DNA from: Bacteroidota bacterium
Lineage (GTDB): Bacteria > Bacteroidota > Bacteroidia > Bacteroidales > UBA7960
Assembly: GCA_007694165.1 (NCBI GenBank)
Contig: RECE01000258.1
Span: 1-41,607, forward strand
Length of the DNA stretch: 41,607 nucleotides
Reading direction: 5' to 3'
The position numbers were made by a program, and so were the translations under genes. The notes under the pieces were generated by a model, which saw only the letters and a program-made list of their open reading frames with translations, was not told where the DNA came from and did not search any database. Below are positions 19,001 through 26,246 of the stretch, one piece after another (within the stretch, counting starts at the first letter, position 1; every line of letters begins with the position of its first letter).

Positions 19001-19265
19001 CAGAAGAACACTGAGTTTCAGAAGTCATTTCCTGTCACCCAATAAAAACTTTTTCGGCACCCTGGTTCCCACTTTCTACTTCAATGTTGGGGTTATATGG
19101 ATGTTCACTGTTTTTGCCTATATCGCTCTCTATTTTAATGCCCTGGGTAAGTTGCTTGTTTCCTTTGAAAACCTGGGAAGCAGAATCGGCAAAATACCAT
19201 TGAAATTTCGTTTTCGCAGAAAGAAAACGAGCCCGGGTACAACTAAAAATGAACCTAACAATTAA
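16098..19265 (+). CDS. ABCG-type ABC transporter with TerB-like and FHA-like N-terminal domains
   Basis: This 1055-residue half-transporter has its ATPase before the membrane domain. Residues 1-55 and 85-150 look like TerB-like helical units. Residues 155-245 look FHA-like, a fold that often binds phosphothreonine. The ABC ATPase (about 253-490) has Walker A GGSGAGKTT (288-296), Q-loop Gln335, signature SGGQRKR (395-401), Walker B LFVDEP and H-loop His451. A CPRC pair lies at 500-503. Five hydrophobic segments (about 585-750) are followed by a soluble region of about 240 residues (753-990) and a last helix (994-1013). That loop is much longer than in ordinary ABCG proteins. Substrate and direction are unknown; the context suggests control by the SiaABC-like switch. 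Confidence 0.88.
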   Translation: MSEEILKALMQLFAIIAKQDVGLSVNEREFVQNFLKQQLNESSVKEYLALFDSYSEAAKPKIKDDDDPEKEKKPRLTSVKDSVKTLGIAKKINKTLTQKQKIVVLVRLFELVNSDKNFTPQRMAIIDTAAEVFNVSKEEYNAISSFVIENQPEKHDFVDILFIHAEKLPNQNSHFIQSPQLNGSIIILRVKSVDLYFLRYTGDSELLLNGLPINKQRIYLFANGSVLKQPKGKPIFYTDIAAKFLSDASAIHVSFKAEEIGLTFPNGHVGLRDVKIEEQSGKMVAIMGGSGAGKTTLLNVLSGIDNPSMGYVHINGVNLHEETELVKGIIGYIPQDDLLIEELTVYENLYFSTKLVYKDLSEQQIEEKVNKVLLSLGLFQRKDLKVGSPLDKKISGGQRKRLNIGLELIREPAVLFVDEPTSGLSSRDSENVMELLRELAVRGKLIFVVIHQPSSEIYKMFDNVIILDEGGHQIYYGNPVEAVIYFKKIDNQINSDIGECPRCGNVNPETIFNIIESLIVDEYGRSTGNRKVSPVEWSDYYKANKKSLQEQQEFDPLPEAFKKPNWFNQLKIFFSRDLYSKLANTQYMVLNLLEAPILAFLLAYIIRYIDDPTSSIYVFRDNENIMPYLFMCTIVALFVGLIVSAEEIYKDRKILKRESFLNLSRSSYLFSKLSILFIISAIQAALFVLVGNSILGINGMYFQYWLMFFSLSTLANVLGLNISSAFNSAVTIYILIPFLIIPQMVLTGAMFSFDKINRNIGGGREKVPFIAEVMPSRWAFEALVVNQYVNNRYERQFYDLRKMESVFNYKNVYYIPEIRGFVENYRSRVLANNEDPITADNIELIYNEIAKENNSPLARRHNVIFEKVNQINPEEFDMALAGDILRYLDKLQEFYRLNFNNLNETLDQRISQMVSTPEKREQYQAFYDDNFNTYLSRFARNTMAPLPLVRLGNRLVQKIDPVYLDPQDRRTLSFRSHFLSPNKNFFGTLVPTFYFNVGVIWMFTVFAYIALYFNALGKLLVSFENLGSRIGKIPLKFRFRRKKTSPGTTKNEPNN

Positions 19266-19296
19266 ACACCCATTTGTAAAATCAATATTCATTAAC

Positions 19297-20205
19297 ATGA
19301 AAAAACTAAAACTATTTCCGTTACTGTTGTCCCTGGTTGCGATTATACTCACATCAGGATGCCAGCAAGGAGCAAGAGAAGAAGCAACAGACCTGTTGAG
19401 TGACTCCCTGATAGTATCAGCCGTAAGGCTCGATGACCAGGTGATTGGCGAAATGATTTCATCCGTACCCAACCCTGTTGAAATGTCAGCACTTCTGCAA
19501 AGATCAGGTGTGGTATACTCACAGGAGCTCCTCAACCCTGCCAACAATATTAATAATTACAACACAAACTTCAAAAGAGCGCTCAACCTGGGGGTTTACG
19601 GTACGGACCTGGTATACATGAATATCTATGATCGTACCATTGCAACACTCCGATACCTGAGCAATGTAAGAGATTTGGCTGCCGATTTAAGAGTTGAGCA
19701 GTTTTTTGATTACGAAACCCTCAACAGACTTTCGGAAAGCAGCCGCAATATTGATTCAGTACTTTTCATTACCAATACCGGTTTTGACAATATGAGCCGT
19801 TACCTCATCAGCCAGGGCCGGGGAAATCTTTCCGTATTGACTTCTTACGGAACCTGGATCGAGAGCTTATATATTGCCACTCACGTGCAAACCGTACCAC
19901 CCAATCGTGAAACTATTAACATAAGAATTGGTGAGCAGAAAAAAGTACTCGATAATATTATCCTGCTTTTGAATACATACCGACAAGATCCCAATTTTGC
20001 TGAGCTCATTGATGACCTGATGAAACTCAAAAGAGAGTTTGACAAGGTTACCATTTCCTATATTTACAGAGAACCCACCATAGAAGAAGTTGATGGAATG
20101 GTTGTACTGGTAGACAATTCGCGCAGCGAAGTGAATATTAGCGACGAAGTGATTGAGTCTATTGCTGCTGTAGTAGCCGAAATCAGAAATAAAATTATTA
20201 GCTGA
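19297..20205 (+). CDS. predicted lipoprotein of the SiaABC-ABC operon, function unknown
   Basis: The 302-residue product starts with a lipoprotein signal (MKKLKLFPLL... ending in TSGC, Cys at residue 22), so it should be anchored in a membrane facing the periplasm. An in-frame ATG at 19249 overlaps the transporter gene and would spoil the signal peptide; 19297 is therefore preferred. The mature part is mostly alpha-helical by appearance, with no catalytic motif I recognise. It follows the transporter after 31 bases, so it is probably a periplasmic partner of its large extracytoplasmic loop. That partnership is inference from position. Confidence 0.75.
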   Translation: MKKLKLFPLLLSLVAIILTSGCQQGAREEATDLLSDSLIVSAVRLDDQVIGEMISSVPNPVEMSALLQRSGVVYSQELLNPANNINNYNTNFKRALNLGVYGTDLVYMNIYDRTIATLRYLSNVRDLAADLRVEQFFDYETLNRLSESSRNIDSVLFITNTGFDNMSRYLISQGRGNLSVLTSYGTWIESLYIATHVQTVPPNRETINIRIGEQKKVLDNIILLLNTYRQDPNFAELIDDLMKLKREFDKVTISYIYREPTIEEVDGMVVLVDNSRSEVNISDEVIESIAAVVAEIRNKIIS

Positions 20206-20221
20206 GGTACTTCAGTAAGTT

Positions 20222-20229
20222 TATCTTTG
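20222..20229 (+). promoter_or_regulatory. candidate -7 box for the secreted-protein gene
   Basis: TATCTTTG fits TAnnTTTG and lies about 136 bases before the ATG at 20366, so the leader would be long. It would start a new transcription unit right after the lipoprotein gene. No TTG was found at -33. Confidence 0.4.
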
Positions 20230-20365
20230 TAGCCCCTGAATGTAGTCAGTATCCGCCAAAATTCAAAACAAAAAATATGAAACCTCTGCAGTTCATTTCT
20301 TTACACAACAGAAGAATGATCAGGATGAGGTTCCATTTGAAATATTAAATAAAAACTCTGAACAC

Positions 20366-20803
20366 ATGAAAAAGTATTTAGTCCTTTTTAGTTTACTTTT
20401 TTTCATCTTCCTTAGCAGTAAAGGGTTTTCCCAATGTGGAAACCTGCTGGAAGTTTGTCACGGAAAACTGGATAATGCCCGTTTTCTCAAAAGCTGGCCT
20501 GTACAGTTGCCCCAACAGGGTCGAGGTGAAACCCTTCCGCAGGTAAGTTTCAAAATGCCACTTACAGCCGGAACAACCTATAAAATCTTTGCTTGTAGTG
20601 CAGAGGAATTGCCTGGTAAAGTTATTATCAGTATCCGCAACCATAACGACGATCTGGTCATTACCTCCTACCTGGTCGAACAGCAGAGACATCTTCCCAC
20701 AATTATGTTTCCTGTTGGTATGAGCGGAATTTATACCTTCAGTTTTTATTTCGAAGACGGTAAGGAGGGTTGCGCTGTCGGGGTAGTTTCCAGTGTGAAT
20801 TAG
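20366..20803 (+). CDS. small secreted protein, function unknown
   Basis: The 145-residue protein begins with a clear signal peptide (MKKYLVLFSLLFFIFLSS..., cleavage near GFSQ). The mature part of about 120 residues carries four Cys, in QCGN, EVCHG, FACSA and EGCAVG, which could form two disulfides in the periplasm or outside. It looks beta-rich (repeated alternating hydrophobic strands such as TYKIFACSAEE and YTFSFYFEDG). I do not recognise a family. It lies between the lipoprotein and response regulator genes, probably with its own promoter. Confidence 0.6.
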   Translation: MKKYLVLFSLLFFIFLSSKGFSQCGNLLEVCHGKLDNARFLKSWPVQLPQQGRGETLPQVSFKMPLTAGTTYKIFACSAEELPGKVIISIRNHNDDLVITSYLVEQQRHLPTIMFPVGMSGIYTFSFYFEDGKEGCAVGVVSSVN

Positions 20804-20922
20804 TTTTGTAATACGTAGTATTATTATTGATAATTTATTGGAATTTCAGTGAAACTCTGACTTATCAACGCAGTTAAAATTGTATTTTGGCTGACTGATA
20901 AAAATTTATAATTCAAAATAAG

Positions 20923-21315
20923 ATGGAAAAAACCAGGCAGAAAAAAATATTTGTTGTTGAAGACAATAAAACCGAAGGAATGTTGCTAAAGCTTTGTTTA
21001 GGTTCTATCAGGAACATAGTTATTACCAACTTTACTTTAGGTCAGGATTTGCTCGACAATCTTAATGAAGATCCCGACATCATCATTGCAGATATGATGT
21101 TGCCTGACATATCAGGAGAAGAATTGGTCAATACCATTAAAGAATATAACCCCGGTGCAGAGGTTATAGTAGTTTCGGCACAAAAAGATATTGATTTGAT
21201 TGCGCGTTTACAGGAGCTTGGAATATACAATTACCTTGTTAAAAGTGAAACCTGCATGGAAACCTTGCAGAAGACCATCGAAGACCTCACGTTCCTGATA
21301 GATCATAAACGCTGA
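20923..21315 (+). CDS. single-domain response regulator (REC)
   Basis: The 130-residue protein is a receiver domain only. The acidic pocket VVEDN (11-15), phospho-acceptor Asp57 in IIIADMML, switch Ser in VVVSAQ and conserved Lys in YLVKSE are all present. With no output domain it must act through protein contact or as a phosphate relay. It could take phosphate from the hybrid kinase at 27609-29978 or control the REC-less CheB, but nothing in the sequence proves either. A strong terminator follows. Confidence 0.88.
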   Translation: MEKTRQKKIFVVEDNKTEGMLLKLCLGSIRNIVITNFTLGQDLLDNLNEDPDIIIADMMLPDISGEELVNTIKEYNPGAEVIVVSAQKDIDLIARLQELGIYNYLVKSETCMETLQKTIEDLTFLIDHKR

Positions 21316-21334
21316 ACCGCATTTTTTCTCTCTG

Positions 21335-21363
21335 AAACGGGCCGTTCACGGCCCGTTTTTTTT
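21335..21363 (+). terminator. rho-independent terminator after the response regulator
   Basis: A perfect 10-bp stem AAACGGGCCG (21335-21344) with CGGCCCGTTT (21349-21358), loop TTCA, runs into eight T residues. It separates the upstream genes from the CheB-CheR fusion. Confidence 0.92.
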
Positions 21364-21578
21364 ATCCCCTGGTCTGCCAAATTAAGCTTACAGTTGTCAA
21401 AACAATTGGCATTTTTATTACTTTTATAAGGGTTTTAGTCAAAACTTTTCTGCATATGCGCTGTTTAAAAGTGATATAACGAAACTCAAAGGTATCATCA
21501 ATCCTACTCCATTCATAAGACCAAAACCAGCTAAACTATTCGCAACAAGCGGTTAAAGCATAATTCAGCCAAAAGAAT

Positions 21579-24500
21579 ATGAACCAGGAAGAAAGAGACA
21601 ACCCTGCAAACAGCAACATCGCCGAAGAAAAAACCCAGGATACAACCAATACACCTGCGGAAGAGCGCAATGGCTTCTGTGTGGGAGTAGGAGCATCAGC
21701 CGGCGGACTGGAAGCTTTGGAACAGTTTTTCAGAAAAATGCCACCAGACAGTGGATTATCTTTTGTAGTAGTTCAGCACTTATCGCCCGATTACAAAAGC
21801 CTGATGGTTGAACTGTTGTCAAAGCATACAATGATGCAGGTACAAAGAGCAGAGGATGGCATGAAAATAATGCCCAATTGCATTTACCTGATTCCGCCCA
21901 AGAAAAACATGACCATTTTTCATGGCACCCTTTTTCTTACCGATAAGAACCTTAATCACATAATAAATCTTCCTATAGATATTTTTTTCAGGTCTTTGGC
22001 TGAAGACTATGGTGATAAATCTGTGGGAATTATTCTTTCCGGAACAGGCAGTGATGGCACCTTAGGCATCAGGGCTATCAAGGGAATTGGAGGGATGGTA
22101 ATGGCTCAGGATGACAATAGCGCCAAGTTTGACGGCATGCCCAGAAGCGCTATAGCTACAGGAATGGTGGATTATATACTTCCTGCAGAGAAGATGCCTG
22201 AAGAACTTTTAAAATACGTTAAACATCCCCTGACTTCCAAAGCGCGGGAAAATGAAAACACTTCCGGGCAAGATAATACCCTGGGCAAGATCCTGTCAAT
22301 TATCCGCAATACAACCGGGGTTGACTTTACCTATTACAAGCCCAATACCATTATCAGAAGACTTGAAAGACGCATCAGTATCAACCAGATTTCCAGCTAT
22401 GACGATTATGTCACTTTCCTGGAACAATCCGTTAAAGAAGCCAATATTCTTTACAAAGAACTACTGATTGGCGTTACCAGGTTTTTCAGAGACACGGATA
22501 GTTTCGACATAATCAAAGAACAGGTAATTCCCCAGATTCTGAAAAATAAAAGCAAGGATGACCCCATCAGGTTCTGGAGTGTTGGTTGCAGTACCGGTGA
22601 AGAAGTTTACAGCCTGGCCATGCTTTTGAAAGAACACATCGGGGAAAATGATAATAACCATGATATAAAAATCTTTGCCACCGATTTGGATAAAGAATCC
22701 ATTGAGTATGGCAGCATGGGCTTATATCCGGAAAGTATTGTGGCAGATGTAAGTATGGAGAGGTTAAAAAAGTTTTTTATCAAAAAAGAAAAAGGGTATC
22801 AGATAAAGGAAAACATCCGTAAAATGGTAATCTTTGCCACCCATAATATCATCAAAGACCCTCCTTTCTCCAAGATAGACCTTATCAGTTGCCGCAACAT
22901 GTTGATTTATCTGAAGCCACAGATGCAAAAAAAGGTATTATCTCTTTTCCATTTCTCACTCCACAAGAAGGGATATTTGTTTCTGGGTTCCAGTGAATCA
23001 CTTGGAGATCTTTCAAAAAACTTCAATACCATCAACAGCAAATGGAAAATATACTCCTTCAAAGATAATTACAACAATGACAACATTGGTGACTTTCTTT
23101 TGCCTTCTGTTCAAAGGCCCGGAAACTCATCCATGATGCCCGTTATTTCGGCAAAAAGTCATGAGACCTCAGACCTCACGGACTACATTTATAACAGTAT
23201 TATTGAGGAGTTCCTTCCTCCCTCTTTAATCATAGACGAAAATTTTGAAATTGTCCATATCCTCAAAGATGTAAACAAATACATCAAACTACCCTCGGGA
23301 AAAGTCAGCCTTGACATCCTTTCCCTCATCAGGAAAGAAATCTGCACAACTCTTTCCATTGCTATACATAAAGCGTTTAAAGAGGACAAAGAAATCATTT
23401 ACAACGGCTTTAAACTGCGCGAAAAAGGTGAGATTATCCATCTGAACATCAAAGTTAAACCCATTGCAAAAAAGATTAAATCCCGCAAATTGCTTTTCAT
23501 AGCATTTGAAGAACAGCATACCATCAAAACCATTATCAGTGAAAACGATAGCCAAAGCATTGAATACGATACCAACCAGCAAATAAAAGATCTGGAACTT
23601 GAGTTGAAATATACCAGGGAAAATCTGCAGGCCACCATTGAAGAGTTGGGCACCTCCAACGAAGAGCTGCAAGCCACCAATGAAGAGTTGATTGCCTCCA
23701 ATGAGGAGCTGCAATCAACCAATGAGGAGCTGCAATCTGTAAACGAGGAGTTGTACACGGTAAACAGCGAATACCAGAACAAAATAGATATACTCACCCA
23801 ACTGAACAATGATATCAACAACCTGCTGAAGAATACCAATATCGGTACGGTATTTCTTGACAGAAATCTGCTCATTCGCAAATTTACTCCGGCAGTCACT
23901 TCCGCAATCAATATCCTGGATATGGACATAGGAAGACCTATACATCACATATCACACAACACGTTGTATGACAGTTTCCTGGAGGACATAGAAAATGTGC
24001 TCAGAACCCTGGTTATTAAAGAAGTGGAAGTACAAGGAAAAAAGAACAACTGGTTTTTGATGCGTATTCTTCCTTACCGTACCCTTGAAAACGCCATTGA
24101 TGGAGTGGTGATAACTTTTTTTGACATTACAGAAAGAAAAATATTTGAAGAGCAAATCCAGCGAAAATCCAATCTGCTCATTTCAGTGCTCGACAATAGC
24201 CCTGTTGCCAGTACCATCCTTGATGAAAACGGCAAAATCACTTATGCCAACCACATGGCGGAAAAGGTGCTGGGTCTTACCAAGGATGAAATCACCCGGC
24301 GAAACTACAACACTCCCAAATGGAAGATTACAGATGAAAACGGGAAAGATTTTCCGGATGAAAAGCTACCCTTCTTTATTGTAACCAATACAGGCAGGCC
24401 GGTATTTGATGTAATACATAATATAGAATGGCCTGATGGCACCCTAAAAACCCTAAGCATAAATGGCTCTCCCATTTTTGATGAACACAAAAAGGTAGAT

Positions 24501-25295
24501 GGAGTAATTTGCACCCTGATAGATATCACCCAAAAGCGTGAGTATGAGGAAAAGCTTAACCGAGAGCATGAATTGCTAATCAGGGTTTTGCAAAACAGTC
24601 CCAACGCCAAAATAATGACCGACAGCAAAGGAAAAATAACCTTTGCCAACAAACTTGCTTCGCAACTTTTTAAAATAACCGAAGAAAAAATCAGTAATGG
24701 TACCTCATTTGAAGAATTGGAAATTGTTTCAGCTCATTCACCAGAAGATAAAAACAATATCATCCAAAAAGTGGTAAACTCAGGCAAAAACGTGTATAAT
24801 CAGCAATTCAGTTTTGCAAGTGCGGACAGGGCTAAAGAAGCACTCTTTATAACGGCTTCTCCCGCCTTTGACAACCAGGAGAAAGTATCGGAAGTGGTAA
24901 TGTCTATTGATTGTCATTCCAATCTTAACATCAACTCTGATTTGATGACCAAACAAGTGTCTTCTCTCAGTAATCTTATTGAAACAGGTATTTTCACCCT
25001 GGACAACAAAAGCATTATAACAACCTGGAACAACAAGGCTGAAATCATTTCCGGTTTGAAAGCCAAAGATGTAATTGGCAAACAATGCTATGCTTCCCAT
25101 GAAAAGGAGACAAAAGGTCAGCGCCTGCCATGCTTCCTGCTAGATACGAAAAGGAACTCCATGCAATGCAAGAGTTTAATTATTGTTATGGAAAACAAGC
25201 AAGTCAGCATTGAAGCCAATAACATTGAGGTTATAAAAAACCTCAAAGACCAGGTAATTGGCGCTATGGGTTTCTTCGAAAAAATAAAAAAATAG
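21579..25295 (+). CDS. CheB-CheR fusion with coiled coil and four PAS-like domains
   Basis: The 1238-residue multidomain signalling protein carries a CheB methylesterase (about 33-215; Ser40, His67, Asp159) and a CheR methyltransferase (about 230-495; VTRFFRD, GCSTGEE 336-342, CRNMLIYL 438-445). A helical linker with six EELxxxN heptads follows (about 688-730). Then come four PAS-like domains (about 750-855, 865-985, 1000-1110, 1125-1236). The last PAS carries three Cys (GKQCY, LPCFLL, QCKSL), suggestive of a metal or redox site. It ends without a histidine kinase domain, unlike many CheB-CheR-PAS-HK fusions, so it may feed the separate hybrid kinase or the cyclase. Targets of the methylation cycle are unknown. 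Confidence 0.9.
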   Translation: MNQEERDNPANSNIAEEKTQDTTNTPAEERNGFCVGVGASAGGLEALEQFFRKMPPDSGLSFVVVQHLSPDYKSLMVELLSKHTMMQVQRAEDGMKIMPNCIYLIPPKKNMTIFHGTLFLTDKNLNHIINLPIDIFFRSLAEDYGDKSVGIILSGTGSDGTLGIRAIKGIGGMVMAQDDNSAKFDGMPRSAIATGMVDYILPAEKMPEELLKYVKHPLTSKARENENTSGQDNTLGKILSIIRNTTGVDFTYYKPNTIIRRLERRISINQISSYDDYVTFLEQSVKEANILYKELLIGVTRFFRDTDSFDIIKEQVIPQILKNKSKDDPIRFWSVGCSTGEEVYSLAMLLKEHIGENDNNHDIKIFATDLDKESIEYGSMGLYPESIVADVSMERLKKFFIKKEKGYQIKENIRKMVIFATHNIIKDPPFSKIDLISCRNMLIYLKPQMQKKVLSLFHFSLHKKGYLFLGSSESLGDLSKNFNTINSKWKIYSFKDNYNNDNIGDFLLPSVQRPGNSSMMPVISAKSHETSDLTDYIYNSIIEEFLPPSLIIDENFEIVHILKDVNKYIKLPSGKVSLDILSLIRKEICTTLSIAIHKAFKEDKEIIYNGFKLREKGEIIHLNIKVKPIAKKIKSRKLLFIAFEEQHTIKTIISENDSQSIEYDTNQQIKDLELELKYTRENLQATIEELGTSNEELQATNEELIASNEELQSTNEELQSVNEELYTVNSEYQNKIDILTQLNNDINNLLKNTNIGTVFLDRNLLIRKFTPAVTSAINILDMDIGRPIHHISHNTLYDSFLEDIENVLRTLVIKEVEVQGKKNNWFLMRILPYRTLENAIDGVVITFFDITERKIFEEQIQRKSNLLISVLDNSPVASTILDENGKITYANHMAEKVLGLTKDEITRRNYNTPKWKITDENGKDFPDEKLPFFIVTNTGRPVFDVIHNIEWPDGTLKTLSINGSPIFDEHKKVDGVICTLIDITQKREYEEKLNREHELLIRVLQNSPNAKIMTDSKGKITFANKLASQLFKITEEKISNGTSFEELEIVSAHSPEDKNNIIQKVVNSGKNVYNQQFSFASADRAKEALFITASPAFDNQEKVSEVVMSIDCHSNLNINSDLMTKQVSSLSNLIETGIFTLDNKSIITTWNNKAEIISGLKAKDVIGKQCYASHEKETKGQRLPCFLLDTKRNSMQCKSLIIVMENKQVSIEANNIEVIKNLKDQVIGAMGFFEKIKK
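23640..23765 (+). repeat. six tandem 21-nt coding repeats (EELxxxN heptads)
   Basis: Six in-frame units begin at 23640, 23661, 23682, 23703, 23724 and 23745, each starting GAAGAG or GAGGAG. They encode the EELxxxN coiled-coil repeat that characteristically links CheR to PAS domains in this family. Copies differ mainly at third codon positions, so the repeat is conserved at protein level. Confidence 0.9.
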
Positions 25296-25801
25296 CTTCT
25301 GGTACCGTAAATCTCCCCATTTGCAGGCTACCCTGGGATTTTTTTTCTCCACAGCGCATAAATCAACTCAAGCGGAGCGGTCTCCAACAGCCTTTCCTGT
25401 TACTGAACTTGTGAAAACGCAATCGGTTTTACCGACAGTTATAAGCATCCAGGGATGGTTTTTGAATCGACCCCGTTTTTGTTTACCCGAATAATTATAA
25501 AAATACCCTGCAAATCATGGTATCACTGTATTTTAATTAAGAAATTATTAATATATTCACCTCCTTTAATAAAGGATAGAGAAGTAGTATAAATAACTCA
25601 AAAACAAACAGTTAAAACAAAACGATAGTTTTTTTTCGTTTTCAAAAACCGGGAAAAAACATGTTAAGAACCGATCAGGCGAAGCCAGAGGCCAAAATCT
25701 AATCGTTAAACATTTAAAAAAACACATTTCAGACTAAGCAACTATTTCAACCATGTGAGTTTTCTCAAATCGTCTCCTATTGATTCAAATTTAATATTCA
25801 G
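25296..25801. other. gene-free 506-base region before the response regulator/cyclase operon
   Basis: No coding frame was found. The stretch becomes AT-rich toward the 3' end and holds several short inverted repeats: TCGGT/ACCGA (25423-25435), TCCTTT/AAAGGA (25562-25576) and AAAACGA/TCGTTTT (25619-25642). No good TAnnTTTG box and no clear terminator for the upstream gene was found; a T-run at about 25338-25347 has only a weak stem before it. It may hold an unrecognised leader or small RNA. Confidence 0.45.
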
Positions 25802-26239
25802 ATGAAGAAGAACATTACGATAATTATTGCCGAAGACGACGAAGGGCACGCACTCCTTATCAAAAGGAATTTGAAAAGGGCAGGTGTAGTCAATCCAATC
25901 CTCCACTTCTCTAATGGTGAAGAGGTTTTAGAATTCTTTCTGGGTGAGAATTCGGATTACCTGAAAAACAACGTCACGAGCTACATAGTTTTACTCGATC
26001 TGAAAATGCCCAAGGTAGATGGAATAGAAGTTTTGGAAAAACTTAAATCTACACCATCCACAAAGAAAATTCCCGTCATAATGATTACCACTACCGACAA
26101 TCCAAGGGAGATTGACATTTGTCATACACTCGGTTGCAACAGCTATATAGTAAAACCTATTGATTATCAAAAATTTATAGAAATAGTCAAAAGGCTTGGC
26201 TATTACCTTGAAATAATAGAAATACCAAATCCAATCTGA
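25802..26239 (+). CDS. Rcp1-like single-domain response regulator
   Basis: The 145-residue receiver-only protein is of the phytochrome-associated Rcp1 type, recognised by the AEDDEGHALLIKRNLKRAG start and the ILHFSNGEEVLEFF segment. Phospho-acceptor Asp66 is in VLLDLKMP; the switch Thr is in MITTTD and the conserved Lys in YIVKPI. Rcp1-type proteins usually receive phosphate from PAS/GAF histidine kinases. It is separated by only 7 bases from the REC-cyclase gene, so the two are almost certainly co-transcribed and may be alternative phosphate acceptors. Confidence 0.9.
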   Translation: MKKNITIIIAEDDEGHALLIKRNLKRAGVVNPILHFSNGEEVLEFFLGENSDYLKNNVTSYIVLLDLKMPKVDGIEVLEKLKSTPSTKKIPVIMITTTDNPREIDICHTLGCNSYIVKPIDYQKFIEIVKRLGYYLEIIEIPNPI

Positions 26240-26246
26240 GTAATTC

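Noticed and set aside
19249-19296. upstream in-frame ATG for the lipoprotein gene
   Set aside because: It overlaps the transporter gene and would put 16 extra residues before a perfect lipoprotein signal peptide.
20277-20348. 23-codon open frame in the leader of the secreted-protein gene
   Set aside because: It is too short and basic to support as a gene; it could be a leader peptide but nothing confirms translation.
20809-20823. TAATAC-GTA-GTATTA inverted repeat after the secreted-protein gene
   Set aside because: The stem is short and AT-rich with no proper T-run; too weak to call a terminator.
23289-23948. long antisense open frames opposite the EELxxxN repeat of the CheB-CheR fusion
   Set aside because: They mirror the 21-nt repeat in other frames and have repetitive, low-complexity translations.
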